DNA of 64,000 bases, from NCBI GenBank assembly GCA_039000515.1, contig JBCFYV010000024.1:18597541-18661540 (forward strand). The letters run 5' to 3'. The position numbers were made by a program, and so were the translations under genes. Each line of letters opens with the position of its first letter. The first letter of the stretch is position 1. The notes beneath the pieces were generated by a model. It was not told the DNA's origin. It did not search any database and was given only the letters and a program-made list of their open reading frames with translations. Source of the DNA: Timema cristinae. Taxonomy: Eukaryota > Arthropoda > Insecta > Phasmatodea > Timematidae. Below, in pieces: positions 11,573 through 22,900 of the stretch.

Positions 11573-11650
11573 AGAATGGCTCAGTGGCAGAGCAATGGCG
11601 AGCAAAAATAAAGTCCCAAGTTTGATTCTTTTTGTCCAGGTAGTGATTTT
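11573..11650 (+). repeat. tRNA-like head of a SINE, opposite orientation to the previous one
   Basis: AATGGCTCAGTGGCAGAGCA (box A-like), then AAGTTTGATTC (box B-like) about 25 bases on. It resembles the copy at 11388-11466 in reverse. No defined tail was found; unrelated-looking AT-rich sequence follows. Confidence 0.5.
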
Positions 11651-11869
11651 TCCAAGTGAGTGTGACTTATTTTAATTACAGTAGTTTGTTTATTATCTCT
11701 ATCATCATTGTGTTGATGTGGAATGTGTTGTTGTGAAGTATGTGCACAGCACTTTGTACAGCCAACGTAGTGCAGAGCAAGACTACCAGGCTGTGACACA
11801 TCACCACATATTTTGAAAACTTCAATGCTCTTGGGAAATGCTCCACCAATGATCCTTTAACCAAATGCC

Positions 11870-14800
11870 CAATCTTCCTTAACTTTCAAAACAAGAACTA
11901 TCTTATATCTATGTCTGTTACTTCCATTTTAGAATATACAATATCTGAGTTGAAGATGAAACTTGCTTATAGTTTACCGAGTACAATTCAATCTAAGAAT
12001 GTGGTAGGAAATGTATAGTAAAAATATATAGTAAGGAAGGGCCTTTACTGAAGTTATTTAAATATCTTCCATAAAAGTCAAGCAATCCACAGCAGTTACT
12101 TTTAATAGTAGTATCAGTAAAAGGTGTCCTAGTGGGCATGTAGACAAAGTAATTGGTCTTGTCTCATTTAGATTGCCAGGGAAGTTGAACTTTGAATTTC
12201 AGCCGCCTCAAATTTCTTAAGTCTCCCACTCTCCCTCCAAACAAAACTTAATATAACTCATCTACATTCTACTTTCTTTCATAACTATTCCATTAGTGTA
12301 AATATGCCGATAGTACTGCCAGATATTATGATACAATGATAATCTTGCATTTTATCAACAATGAAGCAAAATCTTATGTTGTGAGTTTTTTTTAAATGAA
12401 ATTTTCTACAAGATTCTTACTTAATAAAAAAACTACGTTAAATACATATACAATTGGGAGTTTAATCCATTCTTAAAAAAATAATAACTCAACAATCACT
12501 TAAAGATAACAGAAACCTACCTTTGTGGTTTAAAGAAAATGAATTAGCAAATCTACTCCCTCATGCACAAGAAATAAGCAAAGTTCATGTTCATATTTTT
12601 TTATTTTTTTTTTTTACTCTTTGCAATACCCTCCACCGGTTAGCAAAAAATGTGTGTGGTTCTGAATCTTGTCTGCACTAAAGTAATTAACACAAAATAT
12701 TTTATACAGCAATGTTGAATAAGAAATTATAAGATGGCTAAAAGTGAGCTTGTTGTACAGTGTTGGCAAAAGATTGATAAATAAATAATACTAATAAACA
12801 TCTTCGTTTAATCAAGCCATTTAAAAGCATTAACAAAATAATAGTTAAGTTAAACCCAATGTAGCAAGTATAAAAATAATATTATAACTCCCTAATATTC
12901 AGTAAAAGTTTGAATCTTCATTTAGCTCATTTAAACTCAATAAAATCTAATAGCATTTTTCCAAACTTTAAATAAACATAATTTTATTGGTGAATGAGTT
13001 TACAACGAGAGTAAAATGAAAATCAAATAGACAATCAGAGCAAAGAATACATTGGATGCTATATTAATTGCTCATTATAATGTGGCATTTAACAACACAT
13101 AATTTGGTCTATAGTCATGACCCTAGAGTCAATTTTTATACCTTTGAGAAATAATTTTGTCATTTAAAATGTATATAAATAGTTTTTTGTCACCACAATA
13201 GACAATGGTTTAACAAGTTTTAAATGGCATTGACATCTGAAGGGTAAAACTGTTAAATCTGCTGCTAGACAAATTTAGTGCTGTGTTTTTAAACATTAGA
13301 AAAAGTGAGTGAAAGAAATAAATACTAGAAATAATATTTGTATGGTATATTATTTAATGTGGATTTAAATTTTAATTATTAGGGGCTTTCTTGAATAGAA
13401 AACAAAACTTGAAAATATGTAATTATGTTAAAAGACACAAAAAATAAAGCAACAGCATCAGTTATCATAGCTCTGATTATGTGAACACCATTAAAATATA
13501 ATGTAAGTGATAAGAGATGGGAGCCAACTGAAAATAATAGATGGATATGATTAGTCCTTGGTAAAAAAATAACTTCCTTCTAGTTACAAGATTTATATTC
13601 TCTAAACACTATACTTACTGACATACAGCTCAATTTTCCTAAAAATTGACACATATGACAGATATAAAAAGTTAATATTATCTATTTTATTTATTCATTC
13701 ATCATGTCATGTGATAAGCAGCTTTCATTTTGATAGATATAATCAATAACTTTAAAATAACATTAATAATATAGTAAAATGTTATATATGTTGTCTGCAA
13801 AAAATGGGTTTGTATTTTATTAAGAATGGTGCTCCTAATGTATATTTGTAAGACAATCAAGATAGAGAAATAACCATAATAAAAAATAGAAAGAAAGTGT
13901 AATTATTACAGTGTGCAATTGTGAGGACCAATATAGAAGAATAGTAATAATGGTACAAGGTCAGAGGGAGATGAGTAGATTTTACTAAGCTGACTTGATA
14001 CAGGCTGGAAACAGATGGACAGTAAAAGAAAGTGACAAACACAATTGAAAAGTTTGATTTGATTCAAATGAAACTAATTTCTTTTTGTGTTTCTTCTCAT
14101 TGTTGTTAAGGATTATGGATCAAAATATAAAATTGTGAGTAATATGTGAGTAAGAATGGTAAAGAATGGATTATAGAAGGTTTCTAAAGAGACATAATCC
14201 ATCAGTATTTGAGTTTAATACTCTCTCTTATCACTTAGATTATAATACTGTGAGGGAAGGGGCCCGAGAATCTTAAATCTTTAGGGTCAACCAATATTAA
14301 ATAAAAATCTTATTCAAGATTCCTCTTTAAGGAAAACTTTTTATTCACCAATATGACTAGTACAAATCTAAAAACTTGATCCAATATTCTTAACTTATCA
14401 CTCAAGTGATGTGAATTCACATTATAACAGTGTTGAATTAAATGTTAGTAAATAAGATGTGAAAAACTTTATATCAATTTGGTTAGTTACTACAACAGCT
14501 GCAGCTGCTTAATATTTTTTTCCAGGATTCAAGCTCATCGCACTTTCGACTTATCTTTAGCACCTTCAAATTGCTTTATTACTGCTTCCATATATAGCTT
14601 AGCGATTACACACTTATTCACATTGGTAAAAGTAATTAGTAGGAATATTAAACCAAACATTGCTATATAAAACATGTGTTAAAGTACATGATTAAATTTG
14701 ATAATTGTTATAAATTATTTAATGTTTGCTTTCAATGATTAGAATCAGAAAATCTTTATTTGAAAAAGCTTTCTCAGGGTAGCCAAAGCATTAAATATGA

Positions 14801-15020
14801 TATACCTGAAAGTATTATTAACCAAGAGTGGTTTGACGACTACACATGCGGGAAAACAATCAGAACCACACCCACCAAACAGCATCACCAATTAAGGCCC
14901 CTGCATATTTTTTTTTCAGGAACCAAATATATTGAATGTTGAATTTAATGGTTGATATGAAATAATAAATGGAGATTTGAATCTTGTGATTTCAAAGAAA
15001 CAAATTCCCCAAAAGGTAGT
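11870..15020. other. Long AT-rich stretch without recognisable gene
   Basis: Only short chance frames on either strand, scattered homopolymer runs (T-rich at 12600-12615) and no paired terminal repeats seen. It lies downstream of the last placed BET exon, so it may be intron or 3' flank of that gene. Confidence 0.4.
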
Positions 15021-15029
15021 ATAAACAGT

Positions 15030-15560
15030 AATTAAGACTGTGATTTAAAGATTTGCCTATTGAAAGTTCTGGTAGAAATTTAATATGTATATATAACCCA
15101 AATTCTTTGATACACATCTAAAAGGATGAGACTAAGCTTGTACACAACATAAAATATGGTAAAATTTAAGTAGCTAGATAAAAACTTTTGGGTTTCAATG
15201 TATCAACAAAGATTTTAGAATGGATTTTGACACATTCCAATTATTTCAAATGTTGAAATGTAGTAATTATTGAGGTCTACCAGAAAGGACTCCAATTAGT
15301 CCTGATCATGTAAGATGTTATCCATGTATCTGAACCAACAAATGGCTGTGGTAGTTGTCTGCTCAAGAATGTACATTCAGGTCTACCTATATTAAAGTTT
15401 TGAATATGCGGCGGGATACATGCTTCCATAGCACTACCTTTAATTTGCAGGCCAATTTTGTCCAGAAATCCTAAGTGACTTTTCTCAACAATAAGAGTTG
15501 ACAGTTTTACCAGAAGTATATTTAACTTTAAAAAAAATCTACATTCAACACTAAACATCA
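15030..15560 (-). pseudogene. Penelope-like element reverse transcriptase remnant
   Basis: Minus-strand frame 15561-15277 contains FLDKIGLQIKGSAMEACIPP, then HIQNFNIGRPECTFL, matching the pattern YLQ.KGTAMG...AP.YAN.F...E of Penelope-like and related reverse transcriptases. A one-base shift gives ICWFRYMDNILHDQ, the eroded RYIDDIF active-site region, and FLVDLNNYYISTFEI. Truncated at both ends and frameshifted. Confidence 0.65.
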
Positions 15561-15569
15561 AGAAAAAGA

Positions 15570-16809
15570 ATGAATAATCGACATTGACTCAAAAGAAAAA
15601 AAATAAGGAAAATCCTGTAAACCCATAATCTGGATTTTAATCGGCTTTACACCAAGGTGGCTTAAATCTTAGATCCTTTACAGCTAAGGATGCGGGAACT
15701 GGGACATAAATATATCACCAAATCCAGACAGACTCCTTACCCCAACCTCAGGTCAACTCCAATCCAACCTACCAAAACACTTACTGATAATTTTTAATCA
15801 TTTGGATTTCATGATCATATATAACACAATTCTTTAGTTTTTCAATCCATCTGGTCATAATGCTGCCATCTATACAGTACAATCCTAGCTCTGTAAATCA
15901 TTCTTTTAGTCACCCTAGCAGTCTCATCAAGAACATCAGTTTACTCTCCTTCCCTAACCTTTGGTTTGAGTAGCTTTATCAGATGATTTTGAAATACATA
16001 CTGGATTGAAACAATGAGATACATTTTCCCGCTATGACAGGCCTAGCAAGTCTGTAGTGGAAAATATAGAGCTTGAATAAAATCTAATCCAGGACACAGG
16101 CTGGGAACAGTAATGGGTGTAAACATGAGAAAATACATGTGTTTTATCAATCAATTAAGTGTGCTGGAAATCCATCTTAATTTAAACCATAGTTTGTACT
16201 TGGACATTTTTAATCAGACAACCCATTTTATGATATGTGTACAAGTTTGAATTACTTACCTTCCTATAAATTTAGAGCTTTTGCACTCATTCTACCAAAA
16301 GTTTTACTTAATTAAGACTCAAATGATATATAATTAAAAATGGTTGGTATGAAAGGTTGAAAATAGTTTTGAGACTCAAGGTGGAAATTTTCTTGTCTAA
16401 GCGACAATGAGGCAAGACTATTTGCCCTTTGAAATTTTCTACCTGTTCCAAAACAGTATTAAAAAAAAATCCCTATCTTTGGCTATGATTATAAATATCA
16501 CGTTTGAATTCAATTTTTTCTAACAAATTAAACAAAAAAATAAATGATTGACAAAATTCGAGAAAAGAATAACAATCCACTAAATGTTGTCATAAAGAAT
16601 TCTGAAAGATGGTTCAAAGTTGCAATCTAATGACTAACTCAACTAAGTGTAGGCACAGTGACATTGATATAAAGGCCCAATGTAAAGACAAAATTCCTTA
16701 TTCAATCTTTCTCGCTCATCAGTGGTGATCCTTGTACAAACTAGATACAGTTGGCAGCTAGTCTTGGCTGGCGATGCTGTCTTGGTGTGTTGTTAGTAAC
16801 AAGACTTAC
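15570..16809. other. Non-coding stretch below the NET exon
   Basis: The next BET exon would be expected here on the minus strand after the GTAAGT donor at 16809, but I found no peptide resembling a BET post-NET tail. No transposon proteins were seen. Confidence 0.4.
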
Positions 16810-16980
16810 AGTATGGCTTACGTGGCTTTTTCCTTAAACATGATGCAACATACGACTCCAGTTCTCTCAATGTTGATGGCTTCAAAGTTTCGAAATCAAT
16901 TTCAATCTCATCAGGGTTGGAATCCCGTAACGAGGGTTCCCTAGACTGGATTATGTGGACTACCCTTCCGAGTTTATCAC
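16810..16980 (-). CDS. fs(1)h: BET exon 11: NET (extra-terminal) domain
   Basis: 171 bp. Acceptor CATTTTAG and donor TACT|GTAAGT. The first two bases complete the Gly codon of exon 10. It reads [20 protein letters not shown], then [20 protein letters not shown] and [11 protein letters not shown]. The NET domain is the protein-protein module that binds short peptides of chromatin regulators. If the donor is not used, the frame runs on for a few codons (CKSCY) to a stop, so a short-tailed protein from a retained intron is conceivable. No continuation exon was recognised in 1-16809. Confidence 0.94.
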
Positions 16981-19900
16981 CTAAAATGAGAAACAATTAA
17001 TTAAGCTTAAAAAAGAGAAACTAAAGATATACACATAAATATACAAATAAATTATACAGCCCAATATAAAATTAAATTTAATTAATAGAGCCAGATCCTT
17101 GAAGTTAAATATTTTCAAACAAATATTTAAATAAACACAATAATCCAAAATATATGAAAAATTTCTAACTGATAAACTAAACAAAAAGTTTAATTACCTG
17201 GCAATTTATTTATATCAAGACTAAGCTGCCTTTTCTCGTCGTAGGACATGGGTTTGGCATTGTCTTCGTCCTCAGAATCAAAGGCAATAGGAGGAGGTAC
17301 TACAGCATTTTTCTTTTTGCCGCCGACGGAACGAGGGTTAGGTTTAGGTCGTTTAGCCTGTGCGTTGGCTCCTGTAGACTTTCCAGCCCCCCTAGTGGTT
17401 TTGTTTTTAGTTGTCTTTGAAGGAATAGGAGCGGGTGGTGCAGAGCTCATAGGAGTCACGTGGTGACCCACTGCAGTCTTGGTCACATTGTGATGCAAGT
17501 CCGTGGGCATCTTGACATCACCAGCACCCAACGCAACACTCGCAATACTAGCACCTACAGTGTCATTCGCTAACGAAGCACGCACATCTTTAACTGCACC
17601 ACTATGTTTATCTGGTTTTTTCTTTTTCTTTTTTTCCTTTTCGTCTTTTTTCTTCTTCCCTCGTTTGACCGTGCTCTCTTCTACTAATTTGCGCATTTGA
17701 TCCTGCATCGCCTTTAACTGAAAAGTCACAGTTATATGTTATGCAAAGTTTATCCATTTACACAAAAAGAAGATTAAGATTACTTACATATTCAAACATT
17801 TAAAACCAGACCATGATTAAATTAAATTAATTGTATTTTTAAAAGAATCTTAAATTTTAGTAAATATGATATAAAAGTTGTAGATTTGATGTTCTTTTTT
17901 GTTAAAACCATAACATTTTGTATATTCAAGATTTTATTCTTTAAAAATCCAAGTACTTCCTATTAAAATCTCACTCTCTGTGAAAATTTACAAATGCTTT
18001 TTGTGTGCTTTTCATTGTAAAAGTAATACTCTTGTTAGTTCCTTAATATGTTTTCATCCCTCTTTCCTATATCATCTAAATGGGTTTTTCTTGCAAAGCA
18101 GACAAATACGTTTGCTCTTTAATTTAATTTTAATTAGAGTAAAAAAAAAGAATATATATATATATTTTATATTCTGTAGAAAAATAATAATAATAATATA
18201 AATAATTTTTTTCACCCACATTTTAACAGTTAAATGGTCAGTCCCGCCTTTGTGTGTGTGTGTGTGTTTGTTTAAGTCAAAATAAACTAAAGCTGTTAAA
18301 ATACTGTTGTGTGTAATAAATAAACATTCTCTTAACTAGGTCTATAATAACAAACACGAGTTTAGTAACTGTTCCACTTTTAGATTTGTGAAGCCACTTC
18401 TGTGATGACGTCACCAAAGCGTCTCACTCAACATTTTGTTAGTTCCGGTGTATATCTCGAGTGGCGAGCATGTGCTCTTTGTTCTTTAACTGTTTATTGT
18501 TCTTTAATAAATAAAACTATCAGGTTATGGGCCCAGGATGCTGTATTAACGTTTTGGAAGAAGATAAACATTAACTATTTGTTTTTGTTAACGTGATAGG
18601 GCGGTAACATAAATTTAAGTATCGTTAGTGACGCCTGAAATCATATCCATTCATTCAAGATGTCCGGATTCTCGACGCATATAGAAAAGCTGGGAAAGGA
18701 CAACTATGATACATGGAGACAACAAATGGAAGCAATTTTAATTAAGAACGACCACTGGGAATACGTTGATGGAACCAACCCTAGGCCTACAGCGGCAGTA
18801 AGTGCTGACGCGGAAGCGATTGCTGATAACGCTAGACACGCGGCCACGTGGGACAAAGCCGATCGTAAAGCCAAAGCTGATATTATTTTAGCTGTGAGTC
18901 CTACAGAACTTTGTCACATAAGACATTGTGAAACATCGCAAGACGTTTGGCAAAAACTAGAACTAGTTTACCAGTCTAGAGGACCTGCAAGAAAAGCTAC
19001 CCTTTTGAAAAAGCTCTTGTTCACAAAAATGCAAGAGGGAGAAAACATGGCGGATCATCTCACGAATTTTCTCAACACAGTTGATAAACTCAATGAAATG
19101 GATATTCGCATTTCCGAAGAATTATTAACCATCGTGTTATTATACAGTGTGCCAGATAGCTACGACAATTTTCGTTGTGCAATCGAAGCTAGAGATGAAC
19201 TACCGGACACAGAGTCTTTGAAAGTAAAACTCCTAGAAGAATTCAGTGCAAGACAGGACAAGAAAGCAGACTTAAATGGTGCGGGCGCTTTCTATGTAAA
19301 ATCTTCCATAGGGCGAAGTCTAAATAAAAACAAACCTTCAGATAAAGACTGTGCAGGCCTACCTACAAATCAAAATAATAAATTTTTTCAAATCCAAGGT
19401 CAAAGTGGTGTGCAAAATCAAAATAGGAATTTTAAAGCATCGAAACGGTTATATAAGTGTAACTATTGTAAAAAATCGGGACACAAGGCAGCCGATTGCT
19501 GGACAAAAATGGCGAATGAAAAGCAAGTTTCGATGGCATCAGAGCAAACCCATGCAGTAGCAGAAGAGATCGTGACATTGACATCACTTTCAGTGAGCGC
19601 TCCCTGTGCGAAGTTGACGAGAAGTGATGACGTGTGGTGTGTTGACAGTGGAGCAACAACACACATGTGCCGCGACAAGAATAGTTTTTTGGAACTCACG
19701 CCAACCGTAAGTCAGAAGGTTAGGTTAGCGGATGACAGAACAACTGACATTGAAGGCATTGGAACTGCAGTAATGAATGTTTCAAATAAAAAGGGCCAAT
19801 TTGTAAAAGTGAGGTTAGAAAACACTCTTTTTGTACCCACACTTAAAACAAATTTATTTTCAATTTCAAAAACTGTTGAAAAAGGGCGAAGCGTGTGTTT

Positions 19901-22900
19901 TAATGCAAAGCATGCTGAAATTGTCGAAAATGGTGAAGTGTTGTTAACTGCTCGTAAACGTGGAAATTTGTATTTTATCGAACCTTACATGCCAAGTGAG
20001 AGTTCAACATATGTAGCTAACGTGAATGAGGCAGGCAATCTTAGTGAACTTGAAAAGTGGCACAGAAGATACGGACATTTAAATGCATATGACTTGCGGA
20101 AACTTGTTCAGAAAGACATGGTTAGCGGTATGGATTTTAAGAAATCAGAAACATTTTCAACATGTGAAACCTGTATCTTAGGAAAGCAAGTTGCTACGCC
20201 TTTTCCAAAAAGATCTGAGTCGGAAAGTAAAAAATTACTTGAATTAGTGCACTCAGATGTTTGTGGCCCAATGAGAGTGAAATCTCATGGTGATGCTTCT
20301 TATTTTGCAACGTTTATCGATGATAAATCAAACTGGGTAGAAGTTCATTTTCTAAAACACAAAAGTGACGTGAAAAAGGCTTTTGAAACATTCAAAGCAT
20401 TAGCGGAAAACCGCCACGAAAGGAAAATCAAAACCTTGCGGACAGACAATGGCCTGGAGTACTGCGGAAAAGAGTTCACAGAAGAAATGCGCATTGCAGG
20501 AATAAGAAGAGAACATACAGTAGCAGAAACTCCAGAACAGAACGGCAAAGCTGAACGCATGAATCTCACGCTGGTGGGGATGGCAAGATGTATGCTATTG
20601 GAGTCTGGCTTACCAACAAGTTTTTGGGCCGAAGCGATTGCCACAGCTGCTTACGTCAGAAACAGATGTCCATCAAAACAGCTGGAAGATCAAACCCCTT
20701 ATGAAATTTGGTTCGGGCTAAAACCAAAAATAGGACATTTCAAGACGTTCGGTTGCAAGGCATATATGCTGAATAAGACCCCAAATAAAGGAAAATTTGA
20801 CCCAAGATCAAAGGCAGGTATTTTTGTGGGTTACTCTACTGAATCTAAAGCGTATCGAATTTGGGACCCAGAGAAAAAGAAAATATTGAGAAGTCGAGAT
20901 GTAAAATTTTTGGAAAATTTTGAAACTGTCAAAGTTTCGGATGAACAAAAGGAGTGTGCGAACTTTGAACCTTCTTACTTATATGTTGATAAGAGTGTGA
21001 AAGACCCTATTTCTGATGCTGATGGACATGTAGATGAAGTTCAAGAAAGTGATCCCATTGATCCTGATAGGCCTATTGAAGTTAATGAGGATGACCTCAG
21101 ATCAGAAAATTTAAGCAAAGACTGCACAGTGATTGAGAATAAGAGGGGGCCTGGTCGACCAAAATTGATTAGAACAGGAAAGCCGGGACGACCAGCAAAA
21201 TATTTTAATTTGGTTACGCCAAAACCGGAAAGTGTGGCCTTGACGTATGAAGAGGCAGCAAATCCATCTGTACAAGAAGCCTTGGGAGGACCTTATGCAT
21301 CTGAGTGGCAGAAATCGATGGAAGCTGAGTTCAACGCTCTGACACACAGCAAGGCCTGGACATTGAAACCACGCCCAAAAGATAAAGCTGTCATTGGTTG
21401 TCGGTGGGTGCTCAGAACAAAGTATGGGCCAGACGGTAATGTCGAACGCCGGAAAGCTCGGCTGGTAGCGAAGGGCTACAACCAACGCCCAGGGATTGAT
21501 TTCCATGAAACATTTCCACCTGTTGCGAGACTTAGCTCAATAAGACTAGTTGCTGCCCTAGCAGCTGAGTTAGGCCTTACTTTGTATCAGCTTGATGTTG
21601 TAATGGCCTACATAAATGGAGATCTCGATGAACAAATCTATATGGAACAGGCGGACGGTTTCATCACCCCTGGAATGGAGAATCTAGTTTGTTCACTCGA
21701 AAAGTCCATATATGGCCTGAAGCAGTCGGGCCGACAGTGGTTCAAAAAGTTGCACGAGAGACTAGAAATTTTTGGACTCAAACAATTAGATTGTGACAAG
21801 TGTGTGTACTACATGAATGATGTTTGTGTGACTCTCATCGTGGTTGTTTATGTAGATGATTTGATCATAGCTACAAACAATGAAGAAGCCTACACAAGAT
21901 TGAGAGACGATTTGTCTCAAAACTTCCAAATGAAAGACCTAGGAAAGCTGCACTACTGTCTTGGAATTGAATTCAAACAAGATAAAAATTCAAAGTTGGT
22001 CACTATGTCACAGAAATCGTACATAGAAGATGTTCTCAAAAAATTCGGAATGCAAGACTGCAAACCGGTAAATACTCCATTAGATGGAAACAGCAAATTA
22101 TCCAAGGCCATGGAGCCATCTACGGAAGAGGAGGCAGAGGAAATGAGCGAAGTTCCGTACCAACAACTCATCGGCTCTCTGATGTACCTTGCAGTATCTA
22201 CACGACCAGACATTGCTTATGCAGTGAGCTCTTTGAGCCAGTACAACCTAAACCCCGGAAAAGGACACTGGATTGCGGCGAAGCGCGTCTTGCGATACCT
22301 GAAAGGTACGAGCAACCATGGACTAGTCTACAAGAGATCTGGTGCTGAACTGATTGGATACGTGGATGCAGATTGGGGAGGAGCCCTTGATGACAGAAGA
22401 TCATACACAGGCTACGCCTTTCAAGTGGCAGGCTCTGCCGTGACATGGGAGGCGAGAAAACAATCCACCGTGGCTCTTTCAAGTACTGAAGCAGAGTACA
22501 TGGCTCTTACAGATGCAGCAAAAGAGACAGTTTACTTACGAAACCTGTTAAAAGAAATCGGGTTTTTGAGTGTTAATGCAAAACCAACTCCTGTTTATTG
22601 TGACAATCAAGGAGCAGAAAAGCTCATGCATAATCCTGTGTACCATTCTCGTACCAAACACATTGACATTCGGCATCACTATGTGCGTGAAGTTTTTGAA
22701 CGAGGCGAAATCAATGTGAAATACATTCCAACAAACAAGATGGTGGCTGATGTGCTCACGAAAGGACTGTTCGGACCAAGTCATCATCAGTGCATACAAG
22801 GACTTGGCGTGATAGACATTAATAAAGTTAACGCGTGTTTGAGAGGGGGTGTTGTGTGTAATAAATAAACATTCTCTTAACTAGGTCTATAATAACAAAC

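Noticed and set aside
16560..16809. Continuation exon of the BET gene
   Set aside because: All three minus frames were read; none resembles the post-NET tail and no acceptor-donor pair in the right phase stood out.
17248..17700. Plus-strand open frames of 65-72 codons
   Set aside because: They are the reverse strand of BET exon 10, whose protein is clearly recognisable.
19351..22799. Alternative frames on both strands inside the copia gag-pol
   Set aside because: Shadows of the 1402-codon frame; none resembles a protein.
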